A stretch of 64,000 bases of DNA from Sialis fuliginosa (GCA_961205875.1 OY540810.1:32674001-32738000); one strand, 5' to 3'. Positions 38,728 to 50,830 are shown, counted from the first letter of the stretch. Numbers and translations: made by a program. The notes: a model not told the origin generated them from the letters alone.

Positions 38728-40882
38728 ATGGTTAATCAGGACTTGAACGAGAAAATCATAGCTGAAATCAAGAAATACCCTGTATTGTACAATACGCAGT
38801 TGCAAGAGTACAAAGATAAACCGGCGAGGAATAAAATATGGTTAGATATTGCGAAAAAAGTATTCAAGACTGATGACAGTGAGTTAAATTTATATTTTTA
38901 GTGTTTAGCTGTTATTTTGTGTTGGTGAAGTAAATGTAATGCATTACGTAGAGTTATATTAAGTTATATAATATAACTATAATATGTATTATGTATGCAT
39001 AACAGTTGCTTTTTATATCATAAAAATAAAATACCACGTGTGAATTTTAGGTTAGGTTGCGCGTGCGACCATGCGGTTCGTGTTATGATGACGTATGGGT
39101 AAAATTTTAAAATAGTAATTTACATTTACGTTTAGGAATTTTAATGTTTTACTTTTTTTTTGAATGCACAACTTTGTTTTTATTTATTTTATGATTTAAA
39201 AAATATGTACGTATACAACGTGGGTAAAAAATATGAAACCTGTGTAAAATATTAACTTTATAAAAAAATGTTTTCTACAAAAAATTATTTACTTTTTTTT
39301 ATGTGACGTCATACTTCCGCGGTATGATTGTATTGTTATGTTTTAAATAGCGCAACGGTCTGACGGTTGACGCTTTAATTCAAAAACTTCAATATTTATC
39401 TGGGGAGACAACCTCCTATTTTTGAAAAATCTTGCGACCGGAAACGGAAATTTACTCTTGTAAATTTTTAAACTATTCTAATTATTTTTAAAACGATACA
39501 GATTATTATTTCTTATTAATAAAGGTTGATAAGGTTGTAATGAATATTGTTATCTATAATAATTTATGTTCTATTCATATATACCCCAAATATTTTTAAA
39601 GGAAATAATCGATTTATAAAAAATATATAGGTATCAATAACAGAAAAAATTTATATATGTCAGATTCATTTTATTTCCATGTTCTGAAAGAAATTAAAGT
39701 ATTGTAATACCGTCGAAAAATCGTGTCCGAGATAAGAGCAGATTCTGATTGTACTACCTTCAAAACGTAAAGAAAAGTTGATTTCCGCATGTGCGTGTTT
39801 GTGTGCCTGGATGTAGAATTTTCTTTCGTTCACGATAACTACTGTAAAAATGCACCGATCTGAATTATTTTTGGGGAAAATGTTTGTCTCAGTGAGTACT
39901 CCATACTCCATACCAATTGATTTTGGTGCTAATCGGATTAGGGGTTTTAGAAATATTCTTTTATCGTCTAAAAATTGAACGTTGCGAGTTTTATAACACT
40001 AATTTTGTAGTTCAATTGAACGTAAGGGACATTTATTATTTGTACGTGCATAAACTGCTATTGCAGGGGTGAAAACCTCCCCTAACATTTTAATTTTAAA
40101 TACTAATTTATACCTCACTAATTAAATATATTTTATTTTATTTATATATTTTTGTTACAGTTCAAACTGTGAAAAAAATATGGAAGAATTTACGAGACGC
40201 CTTTGTAAAAAATAAAAAAGTCGAATTTAAAAAATTACCGAATCATACAAACCGTTGGTGTTATAATGCTCCAATGGAGTTTTTAACACCATTCATCTCG
40301 AGTTTAGCGACACCAAATATTACAGTAAATGCAGAAAGCGAAGTCCAAGAAACCATTGAACCGAAACGCAAAAAACAGAAAAAAAATATCCCACAAGAAA
40401 AAACTCAAAAATCAGATTCAAATAAACCGAAAAATGGAAATAAAAAAATCAAAATAAATTCTCAACAACCTGTTTTAAATGGTGCAATATTACCAAACAT
40501 AAAAGAAGATACAGAAAACAACAATAATAACATTGTAGAAAATGAAATAGAAACATCATTTTGTGATTATGCAGTATTAGAACCTCAAATAGATGTTCAT
40601 GTTGAAAAACCTTCTGTGAAGAAAACCAGAGGACCAGGCAAAAAAAGGAAAGCTATGGAGGAAAATTATGGAATTAATGAAGCAGCAATAGCTCCTGAAA
40701 TAGACTCGTTTTTCAAGGGAATCAGCGATACTGTAAAGACATTGATTCCGTTACATCAAGTAATGATCCAGAAACAAGTTGCGAATCTTGTATTAGATTA
40801 TAAGCTAAGAGAAATACAGCACAGGTATATGATGGAGCCCACAGATGAATATAAAACAGATGATGAAATCCAGTTCTATTGA
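38728..40882 (+). CDS. MADF-BESS domain protein, two exons
   Basis: Exons 38728-38878 and 40161-40882 join in phase (GAC A|TT CAA) to about 290 residues. Residues 1-95 form a MADF domain, a Myb/SANT-like DNA-binding fold: LNEKIIAEIKKYPVLYN, KIWLDIAKKVF, VKKIWKNLRDAF, WCYNAPMEFLTPFI. The middle is Lys/Asn-rich with basic runs (EPKRKKQKKN, KKTRGPGKKRK) that look like nuclear localisation signals. Near the C-terminus, DSFFKGISDTVKTLIPLHQ and the following helix fit a BESS protein-interaction motif. Such proteins (Adf-1, Dip3, Stwl and others) are nuclear DNA-binding regulators; many are lineage-specific. AATAAA at 41041-41046 lies about 160 bp past the stop. The only intron (1.28 kb) contains a dispersed repeat ending near the acceptor. 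The exact orthologue is unclear. Confidence 0.88.
39674..40125 (+). repeat. Dispersed repeat W, copy 1 (MADF gene intron)
   Basis: Long stretches match 59933-60375, for example ACCGTCGAAAAATCGTGTCC, GAGATAAGAGCAGATTCTGA, TTTTCTTTCGTTCACGATAA and GGGGTGAAAACC. This copy has an extra CTCCATACTCCATACCAATT segment. It has no obvious terminal repeats and no coding. The superfamily is unknown. Confidence 0.8.
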
Positions 40883-41451
40883 ATTTAGAAAAATGATATA
40901 TGTATATTTGTTATTTTTTAACGATCAGAAATATTTTTGTTAGTTATTGGATTACTTGAATTTAAAAAAAAAACATAAATGCATTCCATTTTCATGTTAC
41001 CAATTTATAATTTAAAAAAGTGTACAGTATTTTCTCAGTAAATAAAAATCCATTAGATATTAATTCATAATAATGGTATTATATTTGATTATTTTGTACT
41101 TTTACAATAAATACATAAAACTTATCTTTACTTTATATTTGCTTATTTTATTCATAATGTAAGAAACCTATTGTTTACATTCTTCAAGTACACATATAAT
41201 TTTTAAATAGATATGAATGTTTTGTATCACGTCAGAATTCTAAATAAAATAAAAATAACTATGTATAGTCTATAGTCTACAGGCACTCCTAAGAATTTTG
41301 TCCTTGAATTGCAATCTTCTTGGATAAATATTGTTTGTAATAAAAATATAAAAATCACAATTTTTTACAATACAAATATTTTTTTAATAAAATTAAAATA
41401 TTTATATTAACTAGTGTCGAAATTCGACCAATATTTTACCTGCCTTAACAG

Positions 41452-42001
41452 CAGTACCGGTTTTAGGAGGGGGCAAGCCAAGTGGGGCGGCGCACAATGG
41501 AGCATAAGTCACTTTTTTGGTTCAAATCAGTGTACAGGTTGTAATTTTTGAGTAAACTTTTTTGTTATCTTTAAATTTTTTGTCGATCAGTTAAACCCGA
41601 TTAAGCAAAAAATATAGCTAAATATAAACAATGTTAATTTGTAAAAAAAAATCGATTATTTGATAGCTGCTAACTAACAAATACTTATTCAGCAACCCAG
41701 AAAACCTTTAATAAGGTATTAGCTGAGATACTAACTAATCAACTTATTTGTTGATTTATCAATTTTAATTTGTTCATAATAGGGGAAGGAGGTCTCGACG
41801 GTCTTAGGGCATTGAAGCTATATTTAAAAAAAGTTTGAGTCTGTAGGATCGCGCCAAGCTGAGATATGAATTATTCAACTTATTTCTTAATTTATCAATT
41901 TTAATTGACATTTTCGGTGATTTTTTAACATTTTTGTAGGGGGAGAGAGGGCGGAAAAATAAATCTCGCCCAGGGCGCCAGATTTGCTAAGGCCGGCACT
42001 G
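41452..42001. mobile_element. Non-autonomous hAT element
   Basis: The left end is CAGTACCGGTTTTAGGAGG. The right end on the minus strand is CAGTGCCGGCCTTAG. The flanks cttaacag (41444-41451) and cttaacgg (42002-42009) match at seven of eight positions, an 8-bp hAT target duplication. It is 550 bp and non-coding. Confidence 0.8.
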
Positions 42002-42009
42002 CTTAACGG

Positions 42010-43617
42010 TAACATACACATAATTTTTTTTGTGCACATCTATGGCACAGTACCTAACCATACCTAACCATTCCCCCCCCTTTTATAATAAATGCAAAAA
42101 AAGGTACGACAATTTTCGATGTTCACCTATTAACAGGGTGTCCAAGCAAAAGCGTGAAATACATGGGGATTTCCTAAACGGTAAGAGATACTAATTCGGT
42201 TATGTGAGATGAATTATTATTGATAAGGAAGGGGTGAGTATTACTACATCAAAAAATATTAATAATTCTATGTGATATAGGTGGTATACCCAAAAATCTG
42301 AAAATTCGGAAATTCTTTAAATGGCTATAATTTTTTTGTCAAAGAAGATAGGTACTTTTTGTTTGCGATTTCTTAGCACTGTTAGTGTAGAATTGATTGG
42401 TGTATTTAGAATTTTTATATTATTTTTAGTTTTCGAGTTACAAATCCTAACTTTAGTTTTTTTATGGGCCACCAAATTGGCTATAGCATATTTGAACGTT
42501 TTTTTTACTTTACAACGATATGTCACATGTCATTTATTTTCGAAATTAAGTCGAAGTACTAAATACTAGTGATATTTATAAAGTAAGTATTTTATTACAA
42601 ACATGAAAACCAAAAATCACAATAACAACAATCAAAATAACAAATTAATATTTATTACAAAAAAAATGTTCTTACTTTTTTTCGAAAATAAATATGACAA
42701 GTTATATACCGTTGTAAATAAGAGTAAAAATCACGTACAAATTTGCTATAGTCAACTTACTAAATAACCACTTTTTCAAAAAACAAAAACGCAGATCGTC
42801 TTTATTCCAGCTTTAGCTCTATAGACCAAATTCTCTGGGGACACGACTATCTGTATCTTCTTTGTCTCTATATAATTATTATATATTTTTTAATAACTCA
42901 AATGGCTTCCATAGTCGTCTAAATTCTATATTCTAAAATAGTTTGTTTAGATACCTACTTAATTAGCGAAATACTTTTGTTTATAAAACAATTTAATTTA
43001 ATCATTTTTGTTTCTAAAATTTCATATTATTTGCTCAAAACATCAATTTACCACTTAAATATTAGCACATCATTAACCGCAGTGATAAATTGCGTGTAGC
43101 TAGGGAAATGCTCTGCGTATTTTTAGAAATTGAGTAATAAAAAACATGAAGTAATTTCGTTTTCATTTACTGGCATCAGTAAGCGTGTGTAATATGTTTA
43201 GCACATTTATATTTCCCCTCGGATTATCAACGCTCTAAAACTACAAGCCAGTTGAAACTTGTGCCACGTGGCTCTATTTTTACGTATACTATGCTTTAAA
43301 TAGGTCACTTCAAAGTTAGTATCGCCACTCCTGTATCACTGTTTGTTTTTGTTGGAATTATACAAAAAGAAACCTCAAAGATTCAAATATTTGGCACAAG
43401 ATACAGAAGTTTATTACTTATCGACGTTCTAGTTTACACCTTGTATTCCGGGACGTAACCACAGGGAATTATTACAAGGCGTTCAGAAACCTAAATACTA
43501 GGTTTATACTTTAACTTTTTATCGTTTTTTTTTATACTTTAACTTTTTATCGTTTTTTTTTTAAATTTGGAATTTGTGGAAAACTTCAATTTTTATGTAG
43601 GTAGGTACTAAGGTCAT
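42010..43617. other. Intergenic DNA
   Basis: No gene recognised. Open frames on both strands around 42317-42569 are hydrophobic chance frames. A 28-bp unit, TTATACTTTAACTTTTTATC plus poly-T, is repeated in tandem twice at about 43504-43561. Confidence 0.5.
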
Positions 43618-44513
43618 GGAGGCAAATAAGGCCCACCTTAATTAAAAATGCTATATTTCGGATAATAAGTTATTTACATTAAAAAGGCTATGTCAATGGT
43701 AAACTTTGGTTTATTATTAATCTAAAGAAGTATGAAAACCAGCTTTTCTTAAATTATTTTTTCATTTTTAAGACATCTTAAAAAAAAGTAACTTTGGGCC
43801 TTATTAAACTATGGTGGTATAATAAGGCCACTTAACTAAATTAAACATTTTCAGATAATTATCTATAATGTTATTTTGTATGGGAACTATCTTTTAATCA
43901 ACATTTGGTGTAATGTTTTCTTAGTTACAACTAATAAATAAACAATTAATAATTTTATTTTAACATATAGCAGCTGCTAAACTCTCGCCAGATCACGTTA
44001 TTTCTTCGTTGTAGATGATTTCTTATAGAATTATTATTAAATAAAAATGATATACCAATCTAGAACAAAATATGTGATCATAAATTGTGATAAATAATAA
44101 AAGTCCAATCTTAAATTTGGTGGGCCTTATTATCCGTAAGGTACTACGGTAAGTATATTTTATTTTAAAAAGCAAAAACTTAAAAACAATAGAAATCTAC
44201 TTTTTACCATAAACTTTAAGGATCGAACTATCGAACTATTACCTGAACAAATAAGAAACAAATAATACATAAAAAAATTTAACAAAAATTAAGATTATTT
44301 ATTGGTTGTTTTTATAAAATTGAGCATTTGTCACCATCTCTCGCAATAAACTCAGAGGTACCGAAAAGTTAGCGCGGCGAGAGACTAATCGGTGTGTAGT
44401 TAGCTTTGTATAAGTACCTTCTATGTGTATATTAAAATCCAGACCGATCTAACTATTGCAAATGTGTTTTTTTTTCACATGGGCCTTATTACACTCTGGG
44501 ACTTATTTGACGC
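43618..44513. mobile_element. Probable DNA element with repeated GGCCTTATTA phrase
   Basis: The left boundary GGAGGCAAATAAGGCCCACC and the right boundary, on the minus strand GCGTCAAATAAGTCCCAGAG, are imperfect inverted repeats. The phrase GGGCCTTATTA or its complement recurs at 43626, 43796, 43822, 44121 and 44481. No transposase frame and no clear target duplication were seen. Confidence 0.45.
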
Positions 44514-44784
44514 AGGTATCTTATATTTAATTTTCAAATGGGCAGCGTGGCTGTCTCTTATCTTAATTGCATAACCCCCCCCCCCTCAATTATGCATGAA
44601 TATTTTTTTACTGAAACCCACATAAACGCACGGTTGAAGTGAAACTTCTTTTGTTTTCATTAACCTTGCGAATTAAATAAATAAAGTAAACAATTATTAA
44701 ATTAATAATCAAACGTATTATTTTATACAAAATACGTAGCTTGACATTTGTACGCATTCATCCATCTTTCTCATCTCTTACACA

Positions 44785-45179
44785 CAGGCCCGGATTTAGA
44801 AATTTGCCGTCCCTAGGCAGTAGCGAAACTAACAGTTTAAGTCATAGATGTCAAAATATAAAACTCAGGATCTTTTTTTTTTGGTTGCGTCAGTTTCAAA
44901 TTTTATAAATTTTTATAAAGTTACATTAGGAAACATAAAAACTGAAGACCTTTTTTTTTAGTCATGCTTGAGTTACATGTATAGAGAAATTATTGCTTAT
45001 GGGTTGAAATTTTTACGTCTCGATTTTCGGATGGCAAACTCATCGATAATAGAATCAAAATCAAATTCAATTCCCACGAATATAACAAGTTTTCAAAGTT
45101 TCCACCAAAATTTGCCGCCCTTCAATTCTTGCCGCCCTAGGCAGCTGCCTACTCTGCCTGCATGGTAAATCCGGGCCTG
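44785..45179. mobile_element. hAT MITE with exact 8-bp target duplication
   Basis: The ends are CAGGCCCGGATTTA in inverted orientation, and the flanks CTTACACA occur at 44777-44784 and 45180-45187. Internal GCCGCCCTAGGCAG and GCCGTCCCTAGGCAG also pair. At 395 bp it is a clear non-autonomous hAT. The 66-codon frame inside is not a transposase. Confidence 0.9.
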
Positions 45180-45777
45180 CTTACACATATACACGCATAA
45201 CCGACGTAAAGTGTCATTCCAATTCACTAGCCCCGCTAAAGAAGTTTCGTTTCGAAAATGTTGAATAAGATTTTCATAATAGAAGACAAAAATTCGCATC
45301 TTATTGACAAATACACCAGTGGCACCCATTCGCTTTCTTTATCTTTAGACTGACGCCTCATTAAAAAGATTAATTGAAGTACCTAGTACTTTTGGAATTA
45401 ACATATGATAATGTAATTATCAATTTATTGATATAACCGCAGAATTATTATATATGAAATTTTTTTAATATTATTTTAAAGATAATATATATCTTAACTA
45501 AATAAAAATTTGACTTGTGCACATTGTATTATTCACAGTTAATAATTAATTCGTGTTTATAAACTATATAATTTCACATACAACAAAAAACGATACTGCA
45601 TCATAAAATTGTTATTCAAATACTGATATTATTCTAAGAATAGAACTTATCATAGTTTGATAAACAAAATAAACTTTGGGGAATGATAATCGTATATGCA
45701 TATGTGTTGATATTTTTTATCTTTTATGATACGCATTAAAAAAAACTTTATTAATACTAATAGTATAATATTTATTA

Positions 45778-45975
45778 GGGTGTTTTTTAAATTATTTTTT
45801 CTCGGTCCCATTGACCTATATTTTAGCTTTGGATCTAAAGAAAATTCTCCCATAATTTCAGACTCGTAGATCAAACCTGTGAACGGCGCAAACAGAATCT
45901 TATTACTTGAGAGAAATTACTTTTTTACTTATGCGTGATTAACTCATTGAAAAAAAAATAATTTCTCACAACTCA
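45778..45975. mobile_element. Truncated copy of the Tc-type MITE at 35281
   Basis: It starts TA-GGGTGTTTTTTAAATTATT, then TTTTCTCGGTCCCAT, and continues with text matching the complement of the right part of the 35281 element (ACTCGTAGATCAAACCTGTG, AACGGCGCAAAC). The other end is missing. Confidence 0.65.
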
Positions 45976-46930
45976 CAGCACATAGTACGCCATACTGATT
46001 GCTAGTCGTACGTTAGTTGTCAAATGAGAATAGGCAATAGGCCAGTCTTTTTGATTATATTATTTAGTTAGTCGTTTTTTAACCGTCAGATATACCTACT
46101 TCCATATATGTATGTATCTCCATAGATAAAGTCTATAGTATGCGCGAGCTTTAAACATTGCTATTGAAGTTTGACATTAGTATTTTGTGTATGTAAAGTA
46201 CCCTCGCTCCCAATCCCTCAAAGCCTTACGTAATTAATGGATGCTCCCATTCTAAACACTAGCCAAATATATGACAAAAGAAATAACAGAAATGTCGCTA
46301 CAAGCCACTACAATTCATTAATATTCAACCGTTTTATGTTTTAACTAACAAGACTACGATAATGACTTATCCACCAAACACCGTAACTCAAACAAAATTA
46401 CATATATGTAAATTATAACATTGCGTAACAGTGAGCATATTCAAATATAAATTAAGTAAATACACATACAAACACACATATTATCATTGAGTTGTGGTGA
46501 CGAGCTGTTTCCAATCACACATACTAGATCCAGCTAAATCGAATTGAACGTGTGCCAAAACCAGTTGTGGCAAGGCCAACTCGATATTGCCACGCGAAGT
46601 GGAGGAGTGTTCGATGGTTTATGACACAGGCGATAAAATTAACAGAAAAAGTGATTATAATTAAGCATTGGCTTAAGTTTGGGTCTGTTGATGGAGGTGC
46701 ACTAATTAAAATTGAAGTATGAAATGTGTGGTTTTTGACGGTAAAATGCACGATTCGTACCGTCAAAACCCCAACAATCACTGCATTCTTAAATGAAATA
46801 GAGTAAAGGAGTATTTAAATATAACTTTTCATTTTTGTTTATCCATCTATTTTAATAGAATTTTTCTTTGCTACCAGAAATAAGAGAGTTTAATTTGAAT
46901 GCTCTGTTTCAATAAACAAGCATTCCTAAT
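45976..46930. other. Intergenic DNA
   Basis: No gene was recognised. A somewhat GC-richer block at 46500-46780 carries an 85-codon minus-strand frame that I cannot relate to any family, so I do not call it a gene. Confidence 0.4.
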
Positions 46931-47252
46931 GCCTGTTATTATAAAGAATTTGCTTGAGTGTAAATGCAAATTAGCTTCCAGCTGACGCTATCTGCTAGGT
47001 GTCAAATTGTTATTAAATTGTTCGATATTTTAAAGCAGTAGCAATAAATATATAATAATGTTAATGCTATGTATTTTATGAGGTACACTTGGCAGCACTT
47101 ATTTTACAGTTGATTATACTTATCGCGCATGCATCACGGTTATCATATCTACGATTTTATTCGCTACATCTGTGAGTGTGTTGTATTTTATATTTAATGC
47201 CTAGCAGATAGCGTTAACTGGAAGCTAATTTGCATTTGCACTCAAACCGGGC
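46931..47252. mobile_element. MITE family X, copy 2
   Basis: The left end is GCCTGTTATTATAAAGAATT. The right end on the minus strand is GCCCGG joined directly to TTTGAGTGCAAATGC, so the right terminus lost about a dozen bases. It shares the AGCTTCCAGCTGACGCTATC/AACGCTATCTGC(T)AGG blocks and GAGGTACACTTGGCAGCACT with the copy at 4974, in opposite internal orientation. Confidence 0.8.
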
Positions 47253-47967
47253 ATGAATAATAAATATAACATTTTAAGGTTATAGTCCAATTCAAATGGA
47301 TGGTATATTATTTAGAAAAAGGCTGCTACTCTTTGCGTGAAACTATTAGTTTGATGAAAACTATATATAAATATAATGCTAAATTTGTCATAACGGAATA
47401 TTTCAAGTCAGGATTTTAGCTCACATCTGACCTACAAATGTCTTCTATGATATGTTTTACAAATGCACTTAATTTTTAATTTGACAATACTTCGCCCAGT
47501 ACTGTCATCCAGAACACTAAAAATAGAGAAGCAGTAAATTGCATATATTTCTTAAATTTATTATCAAGCGAGTGAAATATTAGAAGATTTATTTTTTTGT
47601 GAACAGATTCACGTTCAGTTTGTGTACATATATATATATATCAAATTTAGGTCGGTTGTAGAACACAATGCAGTTTACGGTGCATAGAGCGTATGCACAT
47701 CGCGTTACTGCAATACAACTGGATTCTCTTGAAACTGTGACATAACTGCTACACATTGCACACATGCGCGCAAATGACGTTGCCGTTGCAAGGCTGCACT
47801 TGTCAGTGAACTCGGCGTAAAATGTGTGTTATATAACAGAAATAATATGGAAATCTCGCCTTGAAACAGTATCTACTGGCGATATACCAGCTTATAATCT
47901 AGTGGTTCTTATTAACCTCTTCGAAGTCACGGAATTGTGAAAAAAATGTGGAGCACTATCTTACTGA

Positions 47968-48391
47968 CAAGGGAACCACCAGACCCTTGTCGCACCAATT
48001 TATTTAAAAAAATTTAGGGTTGTAGTAGTGGCATATACAAACCTACACACCAAGCCGTTTGACGGAAAACTCATAAACAAACGAGAAAAAAATTATGAAA
48101 TGTAAATTCGCTTAAACATATTTATGTACCTATCAAAAAAAAATCGATCGCTCCGAGGATCAAATTCGGCCATTCACGATTGTCAGTCTGTAGCACTAAC
48201 AACTGCTTTTGACTTTTGAACTGGATAGGTACATAGGTTTAAGCGAATTTACAGAGGAATTTCATAATTTTTTCTCGTTTCTTTATGAGTTTTCCGCCAA
48301 ACGGCTTCATGTGTAGGTTTGTATATGCCACTACTACAACCTTAATTTTTTTAAAGCAAATTGGTGTGACAAGAGTCTGGTGGTGCCCTTG
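47968..48391. mobile_element. Long-arm palindromic MITE
   Basis: The arms of about 180 bp are nearly identical in inverted orientation: CAAGGGAACCACCAGACCCT, then GGTTGTAGTAGTGGCATATA, then CCGTTTGACGGAAAACTCAT. The spacer of about 60-70 bp is unique. TGA occurs on both sides, a possible 3-bp duplication. It is non-coding. Confidence 0.8.
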
Positions 48392-48394
48392 TGA

Positions 48395-50183
48395 ATCATT
48401 AAAGTTTTCAAACAAATAATAAAAATATGCAGAACATATTTTTTATTATAAACTACAGCTGACGCATTGATTTCTATAGTCAAATATAAAAAATAAATGC
48501 TTAATAAACATAATTCGTAAAAAAAACTCTTGTAAAAATTTTAAATCAAATTTAATGTGTTACTTTTACTTGAGCTTATCGGTTTTTACAGATTTTACAT
48601 AGAAATGTCAGGCCTAATAAGTGATAATGCTACCCTCATTTATTTATCAATATTCTTAAGTTTTTTAGTTTTAATGTTTGTAAATGTTGAAAAGTATAGC
48701 AAAATTGTTTGCTTTTATGGAAATAATTGGGTACTCACTCGGCTTGCACAAAAATCCAAAATTATTCAAAACCAGTTTAGGAAATTTTAGTCGATCCATC
48801 GACAAACTAACTGTTCTTCTTCATGAAAGGAAATTTCGTAATTCGACATAGGTACGAGTATTAACTGCAGCAACAGCAAATGGATTTCGAATCCAATCGT
48901 AATTTTCTGTATTTAGAGAAGGAAAATAATAAGATACAATATTTTCTTCTAATAATGATCTAATCATTTATTATTCTGTGAAACGACTGAAATAAGATAA
49001 ACATAGCTCCTTTAATGAATTGCAAGTGGTAGGGATGAAGATCGGGCTCGGTAGCGCTGTTAGTGAATTGTTTTTATTATTTCAGGGAGCGAAACACCGG
49101 TTGAAAACCACTCTAATTATTTGCTTATAGAACTTGTGGTTGTTTCAGATTATTATACAAAAGGATAACGCGCATTTTTTTTATGAAATTGGCTTTTGAT
49201 CAAATTTTTGATATGCTATAGTTATAGTTAGTGACGTTGATCAAAAGCTATGTCGTTAAGCCTGCCAAAAAATTGAAATGATAAAGTATTGCTGGTAGAG
49301 TTCAATAAAGTTATTAATGTTTAAACAACTTATATTCATGTACAATTAGGTGTCAGAATGTACACGTGGACGATTTATTTAATATCATATAAAAGATGAT
49401 TACAATTTCTTAACGTAAAAATACTTTTTAGAGTGAAAATGCTAATAAGTGTAAATAGTGTAAATGCTATAATTATACTAAATATCTGCCATGGGAGCCA
49501 CGGGACTTTCTTATACGTAACGCTGAGAGTGAACAGTGTACGTATGTATTTCTAATTTTATTGAAAAATATTTTAAACTAATAAAGGAAGAATAAAATTA
49601 ATGGCTATCATGTATATCAAATGAATTTGTTTTTTTTTATGAATATAACATAAGTTATAGATAATAATATTACCTATACTTCTTAACTTGACCATATTTG
49701 CTTAATTCACACTGTTTCAAAGTAATAAGAAAAATTCAAAAATCGACATAAGTAAACATCCGTATCCGGTTGAAAGATCGTTTTCAAAAATAAGAGGTTT
49801 TCTTCCAAGACAAAAATTAATCTTAAATATAAAATTTCACCCTTCTACGATCTGTCGTACAAACCAACACACAGACATCATGGATTAAGAGAAAGTCAAA
49901 ATGGATAATTCCATCAAAATCTGGATTTTGAAAAAAATCGACTTCACAATACTATATCTACCGTTATATAGGTATGTATATTTTATATACAAATATACAT
50001 GGGTATAAGATATAATATGGCTATAAGACATATATAATAAGAATTAAAGGTAGTACCTATATGTATATTTCATAATTTTTCAAAATTTGTTAGCTACAAG
50101 CATTTGTTTTGGAATTAAGATTAGTGATACTTCAACTTATTATAACACTACAGTTGGTGATTCTGACTCTGACTGTACAAGAC
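48395..50183. other. Intergenic DNA
   Basis: No gene or clear transposon was recognised. A 77-codon frame at 48557-48790 is AT-rich and hydrophobic, and is probably chance. Confidence 0.45.
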
Positions 50184-50440
50184 ATATCGTCGGGTTACTG
50201 CAAAAACCAGATAAGTCATATTTTATAGTTTCTAAGATATCTGGTTCTAATTGGTTAAATTTTGGTCAAAGTGGACTTTACCTTATTTTTGCACATGCGT
50301 ACTGACCCTTTATATCTGTAAGAGATTTATCATGTTTTTACAGTAGACGTAGGTAAAATTTTTAAGTGTAGAAATGTACTTAACTAAGAAAATGTAAATA
50401 GTGGAGTTATCTGGTTTTTGCAGTAACCCAACGATATACA
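50184..50440. mobile_element. Inverted-repeat MITE
   Basis: The ends ATATCGTCGGGTTACTGCAA + AAACCAGATAA and, complemented, TTATCTGGTTTTTGCAGTAA + CCCAACGATAT are inverted. It is about 257 bp. Its right end overlaps the left terminus of the element at 50432, so one probably inserted into or beside the other. Confidence 0.65.
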
Positions 50441-50640
50441 GAAATGGACTGCACATTCTGTATTACCGTATTGTGTAAAATTGGATTCACATAAGTGAAG
50501 GTAGAGATATAACCCAACGCATACTCTATCTTTTTTACACTCATGCTTAACCAAATATTCAACGTATGTTCTATTTCTTTCTTTTGCGACGATACTGTTT
50601 TTGAATTAGATGCGCGGTCTATGCTCTATATCTATGGTAC
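50432..50640. mobile_element. Family Z element with both termini
   Basis: Left GATATACAGAAATGGACTGC + ACATTCTGTATTA and right (minus strand) CATAGATATAGAGCATAGAC + CGCGCATCT are imperfect inverted repeats. The same terminus appears alone at 9315 and 26328. It is non-coding. Confidence 0.55.
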
Positions 50641-50754
50641 AAGATAATTTTCGTAATATTACAATTGTTTTAATTTTTAATATCGTTGGTATTAACGTAA
50701 TGCGCGTGCGAGAAATTCGTCAAACACATGAAACTTCAAGGGAACTGTCATATC

Positions 50755-50830
50755 GGATTGATACCGCATTTAAAAGTGCTTGTTAGCTTACAAGTTTAGT
50801 TAGCTCCTTTGTAATACACTGGATATAAAA
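50755..50830. repeat. Family Y MITE end fragment
   Basis: AAAAGTGCTTGTTAGCTTAC...TTAGCTCCTTTGTAATACAC matches the right end of the element at 51725-52052. No left end is present. Confidence 0.5.

Noticed and set aside
42317-42569. Opposed hydrophobic and basic frames on the two strands
   Set aside because: Typical chance open frames of AT-rich DNA; nothing recognisable in either.
46524-46781. 85-codon minus-strand frame in a GC-richer block
   Set aside because: No family match by eye and no neighbouring exons.
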